A DNA stretch of 64,000 nt, taken from NCBI GenBank assembly GCA_028818225.1, contig JAPPOG010000069.1, forward strand, positions 1-64,000, in the 5' to 3' direction. Position 1 is the stretch's first letter, and each line of letters begins with the position of its first letter. The translations under genes were made by a program, and so were the position numbers. The notes under the pieces are model-generated. The model ran no database searches. It was not told where the DNA came from and worked only from the letters and a program-made list of their open reading frames with translations. Shown piece after piece: positions 46,608 to 56,786 of the stretch. This DNA comes from Gammaproteobacteria bacterium (GTDB lineage: Bacteria; Pseudomonadota; Gammaproteobacteria; Pseudomonadales; Pseudohongiellaceae).

Positions 46608-48078
46608 AGAAATCCTTATCAACGTCACCCTGATGGAAACACGCGTCGCGCTGATCGAAAATGGCCTGCTGCAGGAAATTTTTATCGAGCGTCATAACAA
46701 GCGCGGCCATGTCGGTGATGTATTCAAGGGTAAGGTGGTGCGGGTCATGCCCGGCATGGAAGCCGCTTTCGTCGATATCGGATTGGAAAAGGCTGCCTTC
46801 ATTCATTCGTCCGATGTGGCAGAAATCGATGCCGAAGGCTTTGAGATACATAATGATGAACACAAGACAGTCCATGAATTATTAAGAGAAGGTCAGTCAC
46901 TTGTCGTCCAGGTAGCCAAGGATGCTATTAGCACCAAGGGCGCAAGGCTAACTACGCACGTAACACTTCCTTCCCGCAACCTGGTTTACCTGCCCCGCAG
47001 CAAGCACCTGGGTATTTCCCAACGGCTGGAAGACGAAAAAGAAAGGGGTCGCCTTCTTAATCAATTAAAAGAAAGTCTCGTGGATGAGGATTTTTCCGAC
47101 CAGGGCGGATTTATTATTCGTACTGCGGCAGAAGGGGCGAGCAAGGAAGAATTCAAGGAAGATATTCGTTTTCTGCAGCGTCTGTGGAAAAAAGTCGATA
47201 AGCGCATTGCGACAAATGACGGTATTCGAAATGTTTATCGCGAAGTTCCGTTATACATTCGTACTGTCAGGGATTTGATAAAGCCCCAGGTAGAAAAGAT
47301 TCGGATCGACAAAAAGGAATCCTGTGAGGAGATCAAACAATTCCTCGAAGACTTTATTCCGGAATTTGAAGCCGACGTTGAATACTATGAGGGCGATCGA
47401 CCTATCTTCGACCTTTATGGCGTGGAAGATGAAATCAATAAGGCTTTGGGTCGACAGGTCAAACTCAAATCTGGTGGTGACCTGATCATCGACCAGACTG
47501 AAGCCATGACCACTATTGATGTAAACACTGGTGCCTATGTTGGCAGCCGCAATCATTCCGAAACCGTATTGAAAACCAATTTGGAGGCGGCCTCGGCAAT
47601 CGCTCGCCAACTTCGTGTGCGCAACCTTGGTGGCATTATTATCGTTGACTTCATCGACATGCTGGATCAGGAACACCAACGCCAGGTATACCGCACTTTC
47701 ACCAAAGCCCTGGAAAAAGACCATGCCCTCACTACCATTACCAGCATTTCGCAATTGGGTCTGATCGAAATGACCCGCAAGCGCACCCGGGAAAGCCTGG
47801 GTCAGATTCTCAACAGCCACTGCCCCATTTGCGACGGTCGCGGCAGTTTGAAATCTGCCGAAACCATCTGCTATGAAATATTCCGCGAGATCCTGCGTAT
47901 CGTGCGGGCTTACGAGAACGACCTGCTGCTGGTGACTGCATCTCAACTGGTAGTAGACAGGTTGCTGGACGAAGAATCCGATACCCTCGCTGAGCTGGAG
48001 GAATTGGTCGGTAAGACAGTCAAATTCGAAGTGGAACCTATGTATACTCAGGAACAGTTCGACGTTGTTCTCTATTAG
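46600..48078 (+). CDS. rng: ribonuclease G
   Basis: 492 residues from ATG 46600, overlapping maf by 8 bases; an upstream in-frame start adds an unconserved 15-residue extension. Endoribonuclease of the RNase E/G family, processing 16S rRNA 5' ends. S1 domain at about 38-125, catalytic Asp307 (TIDVNTGA) and Asp350 (DFIDM), zinc-link Cys408 and Cys411 (CPICDGRG). It lacks the long RNase E scaffold, so RNase G is the assignment. Confidence 0.96.
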   Translation: MNEEILINVTLMETRVALIENGLLQEIFIERHNKRGHVGDVFKGKVVRVMPGMEAAFVDIGLEKAAFIHSSDVAEIDAEGFEIHNDEHKTVHELLREGQSLVVQVAKDAISTKGARLTTHVTLPSRNLVYLPRSKHLGISQRLEDEKERGRLLNQLKESLVDEDFSDQGGFIIRTAAEGASKEEFKEDIRFLQRLWKKVDKRIATNDGIRNVYREVPLYIRTVRDLIKPQVEKIRIDKKESCEEIKQFLEDFIPEFEADVEYYEGDRPIFDLYGVEDEINKALGRQVKLKSGGDLIIDQTEAMTTIDVNTGAYVGSRNHSETVLKTNLEAASAIARQLRVRNLGGIIIVDFIDMLDQEHQRQVYRTFTKALEKDHALTTITSISQLGLIEMTRKRTRESLGQILNSHCPICDGRGSLKSAETICYEIFREILRIVRAYENDLLLVTASQLVVDRLLDEESDTLAELEELVGKTVKFEVEPMYTQEQFDVVLY

Positions 48079-48203
48079 ACAACTTCAGACATGCCGCCTG
48101 TTCCCGGTTTTAAGTTCCAGTTCAGGAAACATGCGCTATACAGAATACCCGAGACCAGCAATGCAGCTCGGGCAACTCTTACGGGATACCGACATAAGAT
48201 AGT

Positions 48204-51200
48204 ATGTTTCTGAAGATTCTCAAACGGCTTTATCAGCAGCTGGTACTCCTGGTGGTTGTATCTATCGTACTGCTGGCGGCCTATGTCAGTGCCGGGCGCC
48301 AGTTCATGCCGGCGGTTTCCCGTTACGCTGATACCTTCGAAGAGCGAATCGTTGAATTCACTGGTGTGCCCGTTGCAATCGATTCACTCACCGGTTCCTT
48401 CAGCGGTTTCAATCCTCGCCTTGAGATTAACGGATTGCGCCTACTGGTTGGCCAGACTCTGGATGATCCCAATGCTTCTGCGCTGGAATTCGAGAGGGCA
48501 ACGGTGATCCTGGATGTATTGGGCAGTATCTGGGAAAGAGAGTGGGTGCTGGAAGATTTTGAAATCGAAACCCTTGACATCGATGTGGAGCAGACCCTCG
48601 ATGGCAACTGGCAGTTAGCTGGTCTCGCCAGCAGCGGCAATGGGCAATTGAATGTTGAGGACCTTTTTCAGGCCCTACGCCGGGTTGCTTTTCTGAACCT
48701 GAGAAACGTTGGCGTAAACATTCAGACCCGGGATGGGAGCCAGTTGGTTTTAACCGACGGCGACGTGGCCATCCAGAATCAGGGAGCCAGACACTTCTAT
48801 CATATTGACGGCAATCTTCAACGTAGTGACGAAGCCATAATGGTGTCATTGGAATTGGAAGGTAATCAGCTTGCGGACATTGCTGGCAAAATTCATGTCG
48901 ATTTACCGGTTGCAGATTATTCCGACTTAACCCGCGCCCAGGAAGTTGAGAATTTCAGTGTGCAGGAATTAACTGCTGGTGCAGACTTGTGGCTCACTCT
49001 TGAAAGCGGGCAGGTTTCCGGTGCCACTTCCCAGTTCGATATTCAGAGTTTCACCGTTTTTGGCGAACAGCTGACACCAGTCACCATGGAAAACATTAGC
49101 GGCGCAGCAATGGTAAACAGGGATCTGGCAAGTAATAGTTGGGAAGTCGCCCTGGCAGATATGGAAGTGAATTGGGAAAACCATTACTGGCGGCCGTTTA
49201 ACCTGTATACGAATTTTACTCCCGATGAAAATCTTACAGTGTGGGCGGATAACATCGATCTGGCTTTGATTTCCCAGTTGGCGATTTCCAGTGGGTTGCT
49301 GGATGAGTCAGCGCGCAGTCAATTGCAATTGCTTTCGCCCGAAGGCGCGCTTACCAACTTTAGCCTCTATGCGCCGCTTGGCGAAAGCACCGATGATGCG
49401 CTTATTCTTCGCTCCAATATTGTCGGTGTCGAGGTGGGCTCCGTGAGCGGCTCTCCGAATATGTGGGGATTAAACGGCTACCTGGATCTAAGCTATGACT
49501 TTTCGGAAAACCTTATTTTCGGCATGGGTGAAATGGAGTCTGACGAATTCAGTATAAACCTGCCTAATGTATTTACGTCGGTCTGGGATTACAGCTTTGT
49601 AAATGGTCGATTGAATTTCCAGGTGGACTTGAGCAATGGACAGGAAGTAAAACTGGCAAGCAGTATTGTTATCGCGGAATCGGAAGCGGTCGATGGTCAT
49701 GTGGAATTCTTTTCTCGCACCCATCGTTATCCTGACGGTGAACGAGAAGCGGTGATCGATCTCATTATTGGCGCCTCGCGCGTCAACGCCGAATACAAGT
49801 CAATCTATCTTCCTGATGGGCCAAACATCGCTGATAATTTAAGGCAGAGTATGCAGTGGCTGGATAACGCAATTATCAGTGGTGAAGTGCATGATAGTGG
49901 TGTGATCTTTCGTGGCCAGACTATTCAGGGCTCCGATCCCGTCACCAAAACCTTTCAATCTTTCTATCAAATGACTGATGGCGAAATTAATTTCGCCGAT
50001 GCATGGCCAAACATTAATTCCATGTCCGGCTATGTCTATACCGATGACAATAACATCGACGTCGAAGTGCGGAGCGGCGAAAGCCTGAACCTGGATCTGG
50101 GTGCAGTTGTAGGGGAGGTCAGGCGCAATGAAGCGGATGAAAACTGGTTAACCGTTGGTGGACAGGCGGCTGGCCTTACTGCTAGCGGATTAAATTATCT
50201 GCAGCAGGCGCCAGTGGGCGAACGGTTGAAAAATTCATTTGCCAACTGGCAGGCAGAAGGGGATGTTGTGGCAGATGTTCAGGTGCGCGTGCCACTTAAC
50301 TTGCCTGGCCGTGAACCGGAAGTGCGACTCAATATCGTTATCGCCGAAAACAACATTGAGATCCCCGATTATTCACTAAATGTAACTGAGCTTTCCGGCC
50401 CAGTTATTTTCGATAGTATTAGCGGCCTTGAACCAACCGAGCTGGGTGGGCAGTTGTTTGGCCGGCCAGTCGCTCTGGAATTATCTTCTGAGCTTAATGA
50501 TGGAGAAATAGCAACTATCTTTATTAATGCCGAGGGGTCTGGAACGCCGGAAGAACTTATTGCCTGGCCACAGCAGAGTCGATTCGTGCGGGATGTGCTG
50601 GCGGAAATGCAAGGTGACCTTGCTTATTTGGCTCAATTAAGTCTGCCGCAACAGGAAGAGAGCGAAACTGGTAGCTCACTCACTATCGATTCCGATCTTG
50701 CCGGTGTCGCACTCAGTCTTCCCAGACCCTTTGGCAAAACTTCAGAAACTACGACTGATCTGCATGTCGAATTGCAGTTTGGTAATGAGCAATCCGTAAC
50801 TGGTGTCTTCGGTGATAACGTGCAATTTGAATTAGATATGGAAGAGGGTACGGTAAACGATGGTGTGGTCTATATAGGTTCCTATGATGCGCCGCTTTCT
50901 TCCTTCTCTGGGAATGATGAACAAGGCATTATGATCATCGGGGAGCTGGATCGACTTGTATTGGAAGAATGGACTGCATTTCTTAACGGCTTGGGCAGCA
51001 CGGCGAACCCTTCAGCCGAACTCAGCAATACCATCGGCTTTATCGATGTGCAATTAGACGTTTTCGAATTATATGAACAGGAGCTGCCGGGCGTAGCCAT
51101 GCGTATCGAAGCCGATGAGTCCGCAGATTCATGGGCGATATCCTTAGACAGCGATTCTATTCAGGGCCTGGTGAATTTTCCTTTCGATCAGAAAGACTAC

Positions 51201-52223
51201 TTGCGTCTGGATCTGACTTATCTGCGTTTGCCCGGTGACGAAGAAGAGGTAGTAGTTACGGAAGCTACTGATCGCGAGGAAGAACGTATTGATGTGCTGG
51301 CGCGCATCGATCCCCGTGAACTTCCGCCTATGTATTTTGCCACCGATGATTTCAGTATTGGCAGTCGTCCCTATGGTTCTTTTGATTTCACTTTCGAGCC
51401 AGATGCAAATGGCGCCGAAGTAAGTGATCTAGTTTTCGACTTCCGCGGTCTGCGGCTGAACATGGATGGTCCTTATGTGAATGGTGGTGATATTGATGAG
51501 TATGCCGCGCGTTTTACACCCCGGTTCAGATGGAATTACGACGGTGTTGAACACAGCACAGAGCTGAGAGGTATTTTGTATGCCGACAATATGGCAGACG
51601 TGCTTACTGCCAACGGATATGCTCCCAGCCTCGAGAGCGATAACGCAATATTCTTCACCGACATTTCCTGGCCGGGATCGCCGGCGTTTTTTGCCGGATC
51701 GAATCTCAGTGGTGAAATCGATATGGATATTGAGGAGGGCAGGTTCCTACAGGGCTCCGGTGGACAGGGCGCCCTGCGCCTTATCAGCATTTTGAATTTT
51801 GATGCCATCATGCGGCGGGCGCGCTTAAGTGATGATCTGGTGCGCAGTGGCTTTGCCTACGATGAGATTATTGCCGAGCTCAATCTCGATGATGGCCTGG
51901 TGAATATTGAAGATCGCCTGGTAATTTCCGGCCCATCCAGCCTTTACCAGATTACCGGTGAGCTGGATCTGAAAGATGAAACCATTCTCGGTGAGATGTT
52001 TGTGACACTACCATTAAGTGACAATATTCCCTGGCTGGGTTTATTAACGGCTAACATTCCACTGGCGGTAGGTGCCTACCTATTCGACCAGATCTTTGGT
52101 GACCAGGTGGACAGTTTGACCAGTGCGGTCTATACCCTCGATGGGCCATGGGAGGGGCTGGAGCCGGAATTCAAGCAGGCCTTTGGTTCGCCGGAAGATT
52201 CCCAGGCACCCTCAATTAATTAG
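48204..52223 (+). CDS. yhdP: YhdP-family AsmA-like lipid-transfer protein
   Basis: 1339 residues. One N-terminal membrane helix (about 13-32) anchors a very long periplasmic beta-rich rod. The N-terminal EERIVEFTGVPVAIDSLTGSFSGFNPRLEINGL and the C-terminal FSDNIPW-like end (VTLPLSDNIPWLGLLTANIPLAVGAYLFDQIFGDQ) are diagnostic of the YhdP/TIGR02099 branch of AsmA/TamB proteins. In E. coli YhdP, with TamB and YdbH, transports phospholipids to the outer membrane. No clear Shine-Dalgarno precedes the ATG. It normally continues into a nitrilase gene; here 6.7 kb of accessory genes intervene. Confidence 0.93.
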   Translation: MFLKILKRLYQQLVLLVVVSIVLLAAYVSAGRQFMPAVSRYADTFEERIVEFTGVPVAIDSLTGSFSGFNPRLEINGLRLLVGQTLDDPNASALEFERATVILDVLGSIWEREWVLEDFEIETLDIDVEQTLDGNWQLAGLASSGNGQLNVEDLFQALRRVAFLNLRNVGVNIQTRDGSQLVLTDGDVAIQNQGARHFYHIDGNLQRSDEAIMVSLELEGNQLADIAGKIHVDLPVADYSDLTRAQEVENFSVQELTAGADLWLTLESGQVSGATSQFDIQSFTVFGEQLTPVTMENISGAAMVNRDLASNSWEVALADMEVNWENHYWRPFNLYTNFTPDENLTVWADNIDLALISQLAISSGLLDESARSQLQLLSPEGALTNFSLYAPLGESTDDALILRSNIVGVEVGSVSGSPNMWGLNGYLDLSYDFSENLIFGMGEMESDEFSINLPNVFTSVWDYSFVNGRLNFQVDLSNGQEVKLASSIVIAESEAVDGHVEFFSRTHRYPDGEREAVIDLIIGASRVNAEYKSIYLPDGPNIADNLRQSMQWLDNAIISGEVHDSGVIFRGQTIQGSDPVTKTFQSFYQMTDGEINFADAWPNINSMSGYVYTDDNNIDVEVRSGESLNLDLGAVVGEVRRNEADENWLTVGGQAAGLTASGLNYLQQAPVGERLKNSFANWQAEGDVVADVQVRVPLNLPGREPEVRLNIVIAENNIEIPDYSLNVTELSGPVIFDSISGLEPTELGGQLFGRPVALELSSELNDGEIATIFINAEGSGTPEELIAWPQQSRFVRDVLAEMQGDLAYLAQLSLPQQEESETGSSLTIDSDLAGVALSLPRPFGKTSETTTDLHVELQFGNEQSVTGVFGDNVQFELDMEEGTVNDGVVYIGSYDAPLSSFSGNDEQGIMIIGELDRLVLEEWTAFLNGLGSTANPSAELSNTIGFIDVQLDVFELYEQELPGVAMRIEADESADSWAISLDSDSIQGLVNFPFDQKDYLRLDLTYLRLPGDEEEVVVTEATDREEERIDVLARIDPRELPPMYFATDDFSIGSRPYGSFDFTFEPDANGAEVSDLVFDFRGLRLNMDGPYVNGGDIDEYAARFTPRFRWNYDGVEHSTELRGILYADNMADVLTANGYAPSLESDNAIFFTDISWPGSPAFFAGSNLSGEIDMDIEEGRFLQGSGGQGALRLISILNFDAIMRRARLSDDLVRSGFAYDEIIAELNLDDGLVNIEDRLVISGPSSLYQITGELDLKDETILGEMFVTLPLSDNIPWLGLLTANIPLAVGAYLFDQIFGDQVDSLTSAVYTLDGPWEGLEPEFKQAFGSPEDSQAPSIN

Positions 52224-52231
52224 TCATCGCT

Positions 52232-53134
52232 TTAGCGAATGTGCTCGATGCGGGAATAGGGCACGTACCAAATGTCTTTGTTACCAAATCCACCCGCTCT
52301 TTCCGAATCAAAATAAAAATACTGAAAGTCTGGTGAGAATGCCGGGCAGCGATCGTGTTGATCGGAATTTATTTCCGGGCCCAGGTTTACCAGTTCAGTC
52401 CAATCGCCATTTTCACTGCGGCTAGTTACATAGATATCTTCCATGCCGAAACCTTCATCACGCGTAGTGGTAATGTAGAGCGACCTGCCATCTTCTGAAG
52501 GCAATGAATGATGTTCACTGGCGGCAGAATTTACATTGGGTCCCAGGTTTTGGGCTTCCTGCCATACGCCGTTCACTCGTTCCGACATCCAGATGTCGTT
52601 GCCACCAAAGCCGCCGGGTCGAGTGGAAGTCCAATAGGCATATTGCCATTGGTCGCCGCTGAAGTAGAGGCAGTGATCCATGTCTGGAGAATTAAAAGGC
52701 TCGCCCAGGTTGCGGGGCTCGGTCCACTTGCCATCTACCCAATCACTCACGTAAATGTCCGTAGAGCCATATCCTCCGGGACGATTACTCATAATGTAAA
52801 GCTGTTGTGCATCGGGAGAGAGCAGCGGTTCAACTTCGAGATAATCGCGCGTACTCACTTCCCTGACGATTTCCGGATCCGACCAGCCATCGCCATCACG
52901 ATGGGTAACGCAGATATCGGAACCCACTTCATCACCGCGGTCGAAGCAGTTGAAGTACATGGTATTGCCGTCGGGGGTGAACGTCGGTTCCGCGTCCCTT
53001 GCTTCAGTATTGATGACTTCACCCATATTAATTGGTCCGCTGGTTTGCGCGAAACCATAAGAACTCAGCAATAGGCAAAACAAATTTGCAAGAACAAGGC
53101 TTGTATTTATAACCGGTTGGGTAAATAGTTTCAT
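52232..53134 (-). CDS. secreted WD40-like (PD40) beta-propeller protein
   Basis: 300 residues with a signal peptide (about 1-29). Five or six PD40 blades are visible as repeats of the pattern S/F-x-D-G-x-x-(M/L)-Y-(F/I), with R-P-G-G-(Y/F)-G-x-x-D-I-(Y/W) in LYIMSNRPGGYGSTDIYVS, WTSTRPGGFGGNDIWMS, YITTTRDEGFGMEDIYVT and YFDSERAGGFGNKDIWYV. TolB-like propellers of this type bind peptides or glycans; no catalytic residues seen. It converges with yhdP, 8 bases apart, and marks the left edge of the block inserted between yhdP and the nitrilase gene. Confidence 0.82.
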   Translation of the reverse strand: MKLFTQPVINTSLVLANLFCLLLSSYGFAQTSGPINMGEVINTEARDAEPTFTPDGNTMYFNCFDRGDEVGSDICVTHRDGDGWSDPEIVREVSTRDYLEVEPLLSPDAQQLYIMSNRPGGYGSTDIYVSDWVDGKWTEPRNLGEPFNSPDMDHCLYFSGDQWQYAYWTSTRPGGFGGNDIWMSERVNGVWQEAQNLGPNVNSAASEHHSLPSEDGRSLYITTTRDEGFGMEDIYVTSRSENGDWTELVNLGPEINSDQHDRCPAFSPDFQYFYFDSERAGGFGNKDIWYVPYSRIEHIR

Positions 53135-53279
53135 TATTAGACCTGTTGATATTCTTTTTTATGCAGTGATATCAGAGCTGTTATTGGAAGTAAATAGGGC
53201 CTGTTTTTCTGATTAAAGGGGTCATGTATAACACTATATTAAAAGCAGCCAAATCTTGCTCTAAATCAGGTATTTGCCG

Positions 53280-53308
53280 TTGACTAGAGCAGGGATAAAC
53301 CTTACTCT
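53280..53308 (+). promoter_or_regulatory. candidate promoter of the DUF6152 gene
   Basis: TTGACT (53280-53285) and TACTCT (53303-53308) are 17 bases apart, with the -35 matching five of six and the -10 three to four of six. A start near 53315 would give a leader of about 37 bases containing the AGGAGG site. Confidence 0.35.
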
Positions 53309-53351
53309 GATGGGCAATCTAATCAACCCAAAATCCCTCCAGGAGGATGGA

Positions 53352-53771
53352 ATGAAACTACGTCGAATCTATACCGCCATTGCGGCAGCGGCCACAGCAG
53401 GACTGATGATACTGGTAGTACCAGTGCTGGCCCATCACGCCACAGCTCCTTTTTATGATCCGGACAATGTGGTGGATCTGGAAGGTACCGTAACCCGCTT
53501 CGTGTTCAGAAACCCCCATGCTTTTTTGTTCGTCAATGTGCCTGATGAAAGTGGCGCTGATTCCGAGTGGCAGATCGAGTTGGGTGCGCCTGTTGGGTTG
53601 CGCAGGGTTGGCTGGACGCCGGACACGCTTCCGGTTGGAATGGAAGTGAAGCTCACTGGTCGTCGCTCGAGAGCCGAAGGTTCTCAGGGTGTTTGTTGTG
53701 TGCGCATGACTCGTGCCGATGGTAGCCCTGTGCTTGAGGGCGGTGCCGTCAGAGAACGGACCCAGAACTAG
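53352..53771 (+). CDS. secreted DUF6152-family protein
   Basis: 139 residues from ATG 53352, preceded by CCAGGAGGATGGA; earlier in-frame starts lack a site. Signal peptide 1-27, after which the mature protein begins HHATAPFYDPDNVVDLEGTVTRFVFRNPHAFLFVNV. This His-His start and the 'NPHA' strand are typical of DUF6152, a small beta-barrel family seen in copper- and quinoprotein-rich bacteria. Two Cys are adjacent (GVCCVRM). The function is not established; the His-rich start suggests metal binding (inference). Confidence 0.8.
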   Translation: MKLRRIYTAIAAAATAGLMILVVPVLAHHATAPFYDPDNVVDLEGTVTRFVFRNPHAFLFVNVPDESGADSEWQIELGAPVGLRRVGWTPDTLPVGMEVKLTGRRSRAEGSQGVCCVRMTRADGSPVLEGGAVRERTQN

Positions 53772-53795
53772 GGAGCGGAGGTGAAAAGACTTGAG

Positions 53796-54542
53796 ATGAA
53801 AACAATTATTAACAGTAGATCTACCAAACTAATTGCCGCACTTGCTGGACTGATCGCGCTTGCGTTTGGCATGGCGCTGCCCCAGCTCAATGCCCAGGGT
53901 GTGGATAGCCATATTCCAGATCTGGCTGGAATCTGGGATGGCACGCCGCGTGTGCGTCCGGTAAACGGTGAAAACGTACCCTGGGGCGAAGACAATTTTC
54001 CTGACTTGAATGCCCGTGCCCGGGCCTACCAGGAAGTATGGGAAGAAATCATGGCGCCCAAGTATGATTGCCAGCCGGCTTCTTCTCCAGCGATACAATA
54101 TGATCCTTACTTTATGCAGGTTACCCAGTGGCCGGATCGCGTGTTGTTCCGTTATGAAAAAGACGACCAGTTACGCACCATCTGGTTGGATGGACGTGAA
54201 CCCACAGCAATGGATTTCAGCCTACAGGGATTCTCCAGAGGATATTACGAAGATGGGTCGTTATACGTGACGACTACGCACTTTGTTTTTGACATCGCCG
54301 GCTTCGATGATTACAACGGTATTCCCTCTTCCTCGCAGAAAACGATAACAGAACGTTACTGGCGTGAAGGTGAAGAACTGCGTTTAACGCTTACCGTTAC
54401 CGATCCGATGTTTTTCAACGGCGACGTTTCCTATACCACGCGCTGGTTGCCGGCAGCGGACAGCTACCGACTGGCGCCATATGATTGTGACCCGGAAGCG
54501 TCACGCTTGTCGGTGCAGTTCTTTCCGTCGAAGTATGACTAG
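53796..54542 (+). CDS. secreted protein of unknown function with DLAGIW motif
   Basis: 248 residues from ATG 53796; GGAGGTGA lies 11 bases upstream. A GTG at 53781 sits within that site and is rejected. Signal peptide about 1-34. The mature start HIPDLAGIWDGTPRVRPVNG shares the Asp-Leu-x-Gly-x-Trp pattern and general plan of the protein at 12617-13594. Cys in MAPKYDCQPAS and YDCDPEAS could form a disulfide. It follows the DUF6152 gene by 24 bases; they form one unit ended by the terminator at 54562-54585. Confidence 0.75.
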   Translation: MKTIINSRSTKLIAALAGLIALAFGMALPQLNAQGVDSHIPDLAGIWDGTPRVRPVNGENVPWGEDNFPDLNARARAYQEVWEEIMAPKYDCQPASSPAIQYDPYFMQVTQWPDRVLFRYEKDDQLRTIWLDGREPTAMDFSLQGFSRGYYEDGSLYVTTTHFVFDIAGFDDYNGIPSSSQKTITERYWREGEELRLTLTVTDPMFFNGDVSYTTRWLPAADSYRLAPYDCDPEASRLSVQFFPSKYD

Positions 54543-54561
54543 TTGATTAGATTACGAAGAG

Positions 54562-54585
54562 AAGCCGCCTTATGGCGGCTTTTTT
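54562..54585 (+). terminator. intrinsic terminator after the DUF6152 unit
   Basis: An 8-bp GC-rich stem (54562-54569 with 54574-54581) has a TTAT loop and six T (54580-54585). No T run is present on the opposite strand, so it acts rightward only. Confidence 0.88.
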
Positions 54586-54706
54586 GAGCCAGTAAAAAAT
54601 TGAGATGTCTGATTAAAAATGTAGCGCTGCATTTTTAATTCGCACATTGCTTACAGGGATGTATTCATGGCGTGCTGAAGCAACAACTACCAAATTACTG
54701 TGGACA

Positions 54707-55195
54707 CTAACCTGTGCCCACGTAGGGAATTAATCTTCCCAACAGCAATACGCCTGTCCATGCTCCAAGTGATGTAAAGGCAACCAACTTGGCGACAATT
54801 GGGGATGCAAGGTTACGATCCATGGTGCGAAGTAGTGGATCAACTTTGAAGTGATAGAGGGCGGCGTTAATGCCGGCGATCAGCACCAATACCATCTTGA
54901 TCTGGAACCCGATGTTGATAGCGTAGCGCATGGGGTCGCCATAGAAAAACAAAATTCCCGTTATCAGGTTGAGTGAGAATCCAAAGATAACCGCTGGCAG
55001 TAATTTGTGAGTGGTTGCCGGATCGATGGAGCGCATGAATCCCGCCATGCGCAAATCGATCACGATCAAGCCGCCGAGCAAAAGTGTCAAGCCAATAAAA
55101 TGGGTAATCTCCATGACCGGCCACAACCAATAGGTTCCCTGGATCCACTGGGTCAGGGAGCTGTCGACGATTGATTCTGCGAAACTTACTAACAT
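54707..55195 (-). CDS. multi-helix membrane protein, DUF6644-like (second of pair)
   Basis: 162 residues from ATG 55195; a longer frame overlaps the upstream gene and is rejected. Four membrane helices are visible, starting WLWPVMEITHFIGLTLLLGGLIVIDLRMAG, a pattern shared with the gene upstream (SSLWAYPFLLSVHIVGLAIVVGLFSMRDLRLLG). His residues within the first and third helices could hold a cofactor, as in small membrane cytochromes, but this is inference. It follows its partner by 14 bases. Confidence 0.75.
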   Translation of the reverse strand: MLVSFAESIVDSSLTQWIQGTYWLWPVMEITHFIGLTLLLGGLIVIDLRMAGFMRSIDPATTHKLLPAVIFGFSLNLITGILFFYGDPMRYAINIGFQIKMVLVLIAGINAALYHFKVDPLLRTMDRNLASPIVAKLVAFTSLGAWTGVLLLGRLIPYVGTG

Positions 55196-55209
55196 CTTGT
55201 AATAAACGC

Positions 55210-55653
55210 CTAGAAAATATAGGCGATTAATCGCCCGCCAATTATTGCCGCTATCCAGCAAGCGATTGAAATAGACGCCAGAATTCTGGTACTGGAAGAA
55301 ATGTCGTCATTCAATTTTTTCTGTATCGAATGGGCAAGGATCATGCCTGCAGTTATAGCAACAATTTTGCTCAGGAAAGGAACGCTGGTAACAAAGATCG
55401 ATGCCTGGGAAGTAAACAAAAGTAATCCTGAAATGGCGTTGAGAATAAACCCTGCCAAAGCCAGTTTACCGAGGTTGCTAAAAGTGTTAACGGGTAACGT
55501 GCCAAACATTCCCAGCAGGCGTAAATCCCGCATGGAAAATAGGCCCACCACGATGGCCAATCCCACGATATGGACACTTAACAGGAAAGGATAGGCCCAC
55601 AATGAACTGCTTACCCACATCCCTACGGTGGAATTTTCCAGCCAGACGAACAT
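55210..55653 (-). CDS. multi-helix membrane protein, DUF6644-like (first of pair)
   Basis: 147 residues with four predicted membrane helices. N-terminal LENSTVGMWVSSSLWAYPFLLSVHIVGLAIVVG, then SMRDLRLLGMFGTLP, is the DUF6644 pattern. It is a divergent paralogue of the next gene, so the two may form a heterodimer. It is divergent from the cyclase-family gene. DUF6644 and DUF6152 proteins tend to occur together in such genomes, as here. Confidence 0.75.
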   Translation of the reverse strand: MFVWLENSTVGMWVSSSLWAYPFLLSVHIVGLAIVVGLFSMRDLRLLGMFGTLPVNTFSNLGKLALAGFILNAISGLLLFTSQASIFVTSVPFLSKIVAITAGMILAHSIQKKLNDDISSSTRILASISIACWIAAIIGGRLIAYIF

Positions 55654-55783
55654 CTACTGCACCATGGCAAAATGATTGCGTTTTGTATCACAGTTTAATC
55701 TTGTTACAAAATTAAGCAGGAAAACTGCATTAGACATATCCGATAGCTGGGATTATCCTGAATTTCTACTTTGGAGAATCGTC

Positions 55784-56761
55784 ATGAAAACAATAATAAA
55801 TCTCACCAAACTCGGTGTGATCACCCTCCTGTCACTCTTTACAGGACTTGCTATTGTCCATGCCCAATCTGATCGGGATGTTACTGCTGCTCAGGTAGAG
55901 CAATGGATGGAGGAGCTCTCTAACTGGGGTAGGTGGGGAGATGATGATGAATTGGGTACCCTGAATCTTATTACGCCGGATAAGCGAATTGCCGCCACCC
56001 GATTAGTGGAGGCAGGCGTGTCGGTATCGCTGGCGCACAATTACCGGGTCGATCCCAATGCCGGTGATTTGCCGCCGTTTGATTCCGATGTCACCACCAT
56101 CGAGGCTCCCGTCCATGCCGCCATGGAGCGGGTTACTTTTTCCTATCATGGATTACTGCATAGCCATCTCGATTCACTATGCCATGTTTTGAAGAACGGT
56201 CAGATGTATAACGGTTTTTCTGCCGACACCATTACCGAGAATGGATGTGAACGGCTGGATATTGCCGGAGTAAAAGAGGGCATTGTTACTCGCGGCGTGC
56301 TACTGGATATTGCTCGACTGAAAGGTGTCGACTATCTCGCTCCGGGCACACCTGTTTATGTGGAAGATCTGGAAGCGGCGGAACGGGCGGCGGGTATTCA
56401 GGTTGAGCCTGGTGATATTCTCTTTATCAGAACGGGACGTTGGGCAGTGCCTGCGGGCACTGTTGGTGGTAGCTCAGGCATTCATGCTTCTGTCGTGCCC
56501 TGGTTGCGCTCCCGTGGTGTGGCTATTCTTGGTGGTGATTATGCTAATGAAGTCAGTCCTTCTATGGTGGAAGGCAACCTGTTACCGGTGCATGAGTTAA
56601 CTATTGTTGCCTTGGGTATGCGCCTTTTTGATAACCTGGATCTGGAAGCGGTTGGTGCAGAAGCAGCACGACAGAATCGCTGGGAGTTTCTGTTAACCGC
56701 TTCACCGATTCCGGTTGAAGGCGGTGCAGGCTCACCCATGAATCCGATCGCTACTTTTTAA
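55784..56761 (+). CDS. secreted cyclase-family (kynurenine-formamidase-like) metallohydrolase
   Basis: 325 residues from ATG 55784 with TTGGAGAATCGTC upstream; longer frames have no site. Signal peptide about 1-28. The cyclase (PF04199) metal motif is present as H126-S-H128-L-D130 with His134, followed by GDILFIRTGRW and LGGDYANE. Members hydrolyse cyclic amides, formamides or lactones. It precedes the cytochrome-bearing quinoprotein by 25 bases, so the two are probably co-expressed and may act on one substrate. Confidence 0.85.
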   Translation: MKTIINLTKLGVITLLSLFTGLAIVHAQSDRDVTAAQVEQWMEELSNWGRWGDDDELGTLNLITPDKRIAATRLVEAGVSVSLAHNYRVDPNAGDLPPFDSDVTTIEAPVHAAMERVTFSYHGLLHSHLDSLCHVLKNGQMYNGFSADTITENGCERLDIAGVKEGIVTRGVLLDIARLKGVDYLAPGTPVYVEDLEAAERAAGIQVEPGDILFIRTGRWAVPAGTVGGSSGIHASVVPWLRSRGVAILGGDYANEVSPSMVEGNLLPVHELTIVALGMRLFDNLDLEAVGAEAARQNRWEFLLTASPIPVEGGAGSPMNPIATF

Positions 56762-56786
56762 GTTGCTGATGTTGGAGTGTCGCAGT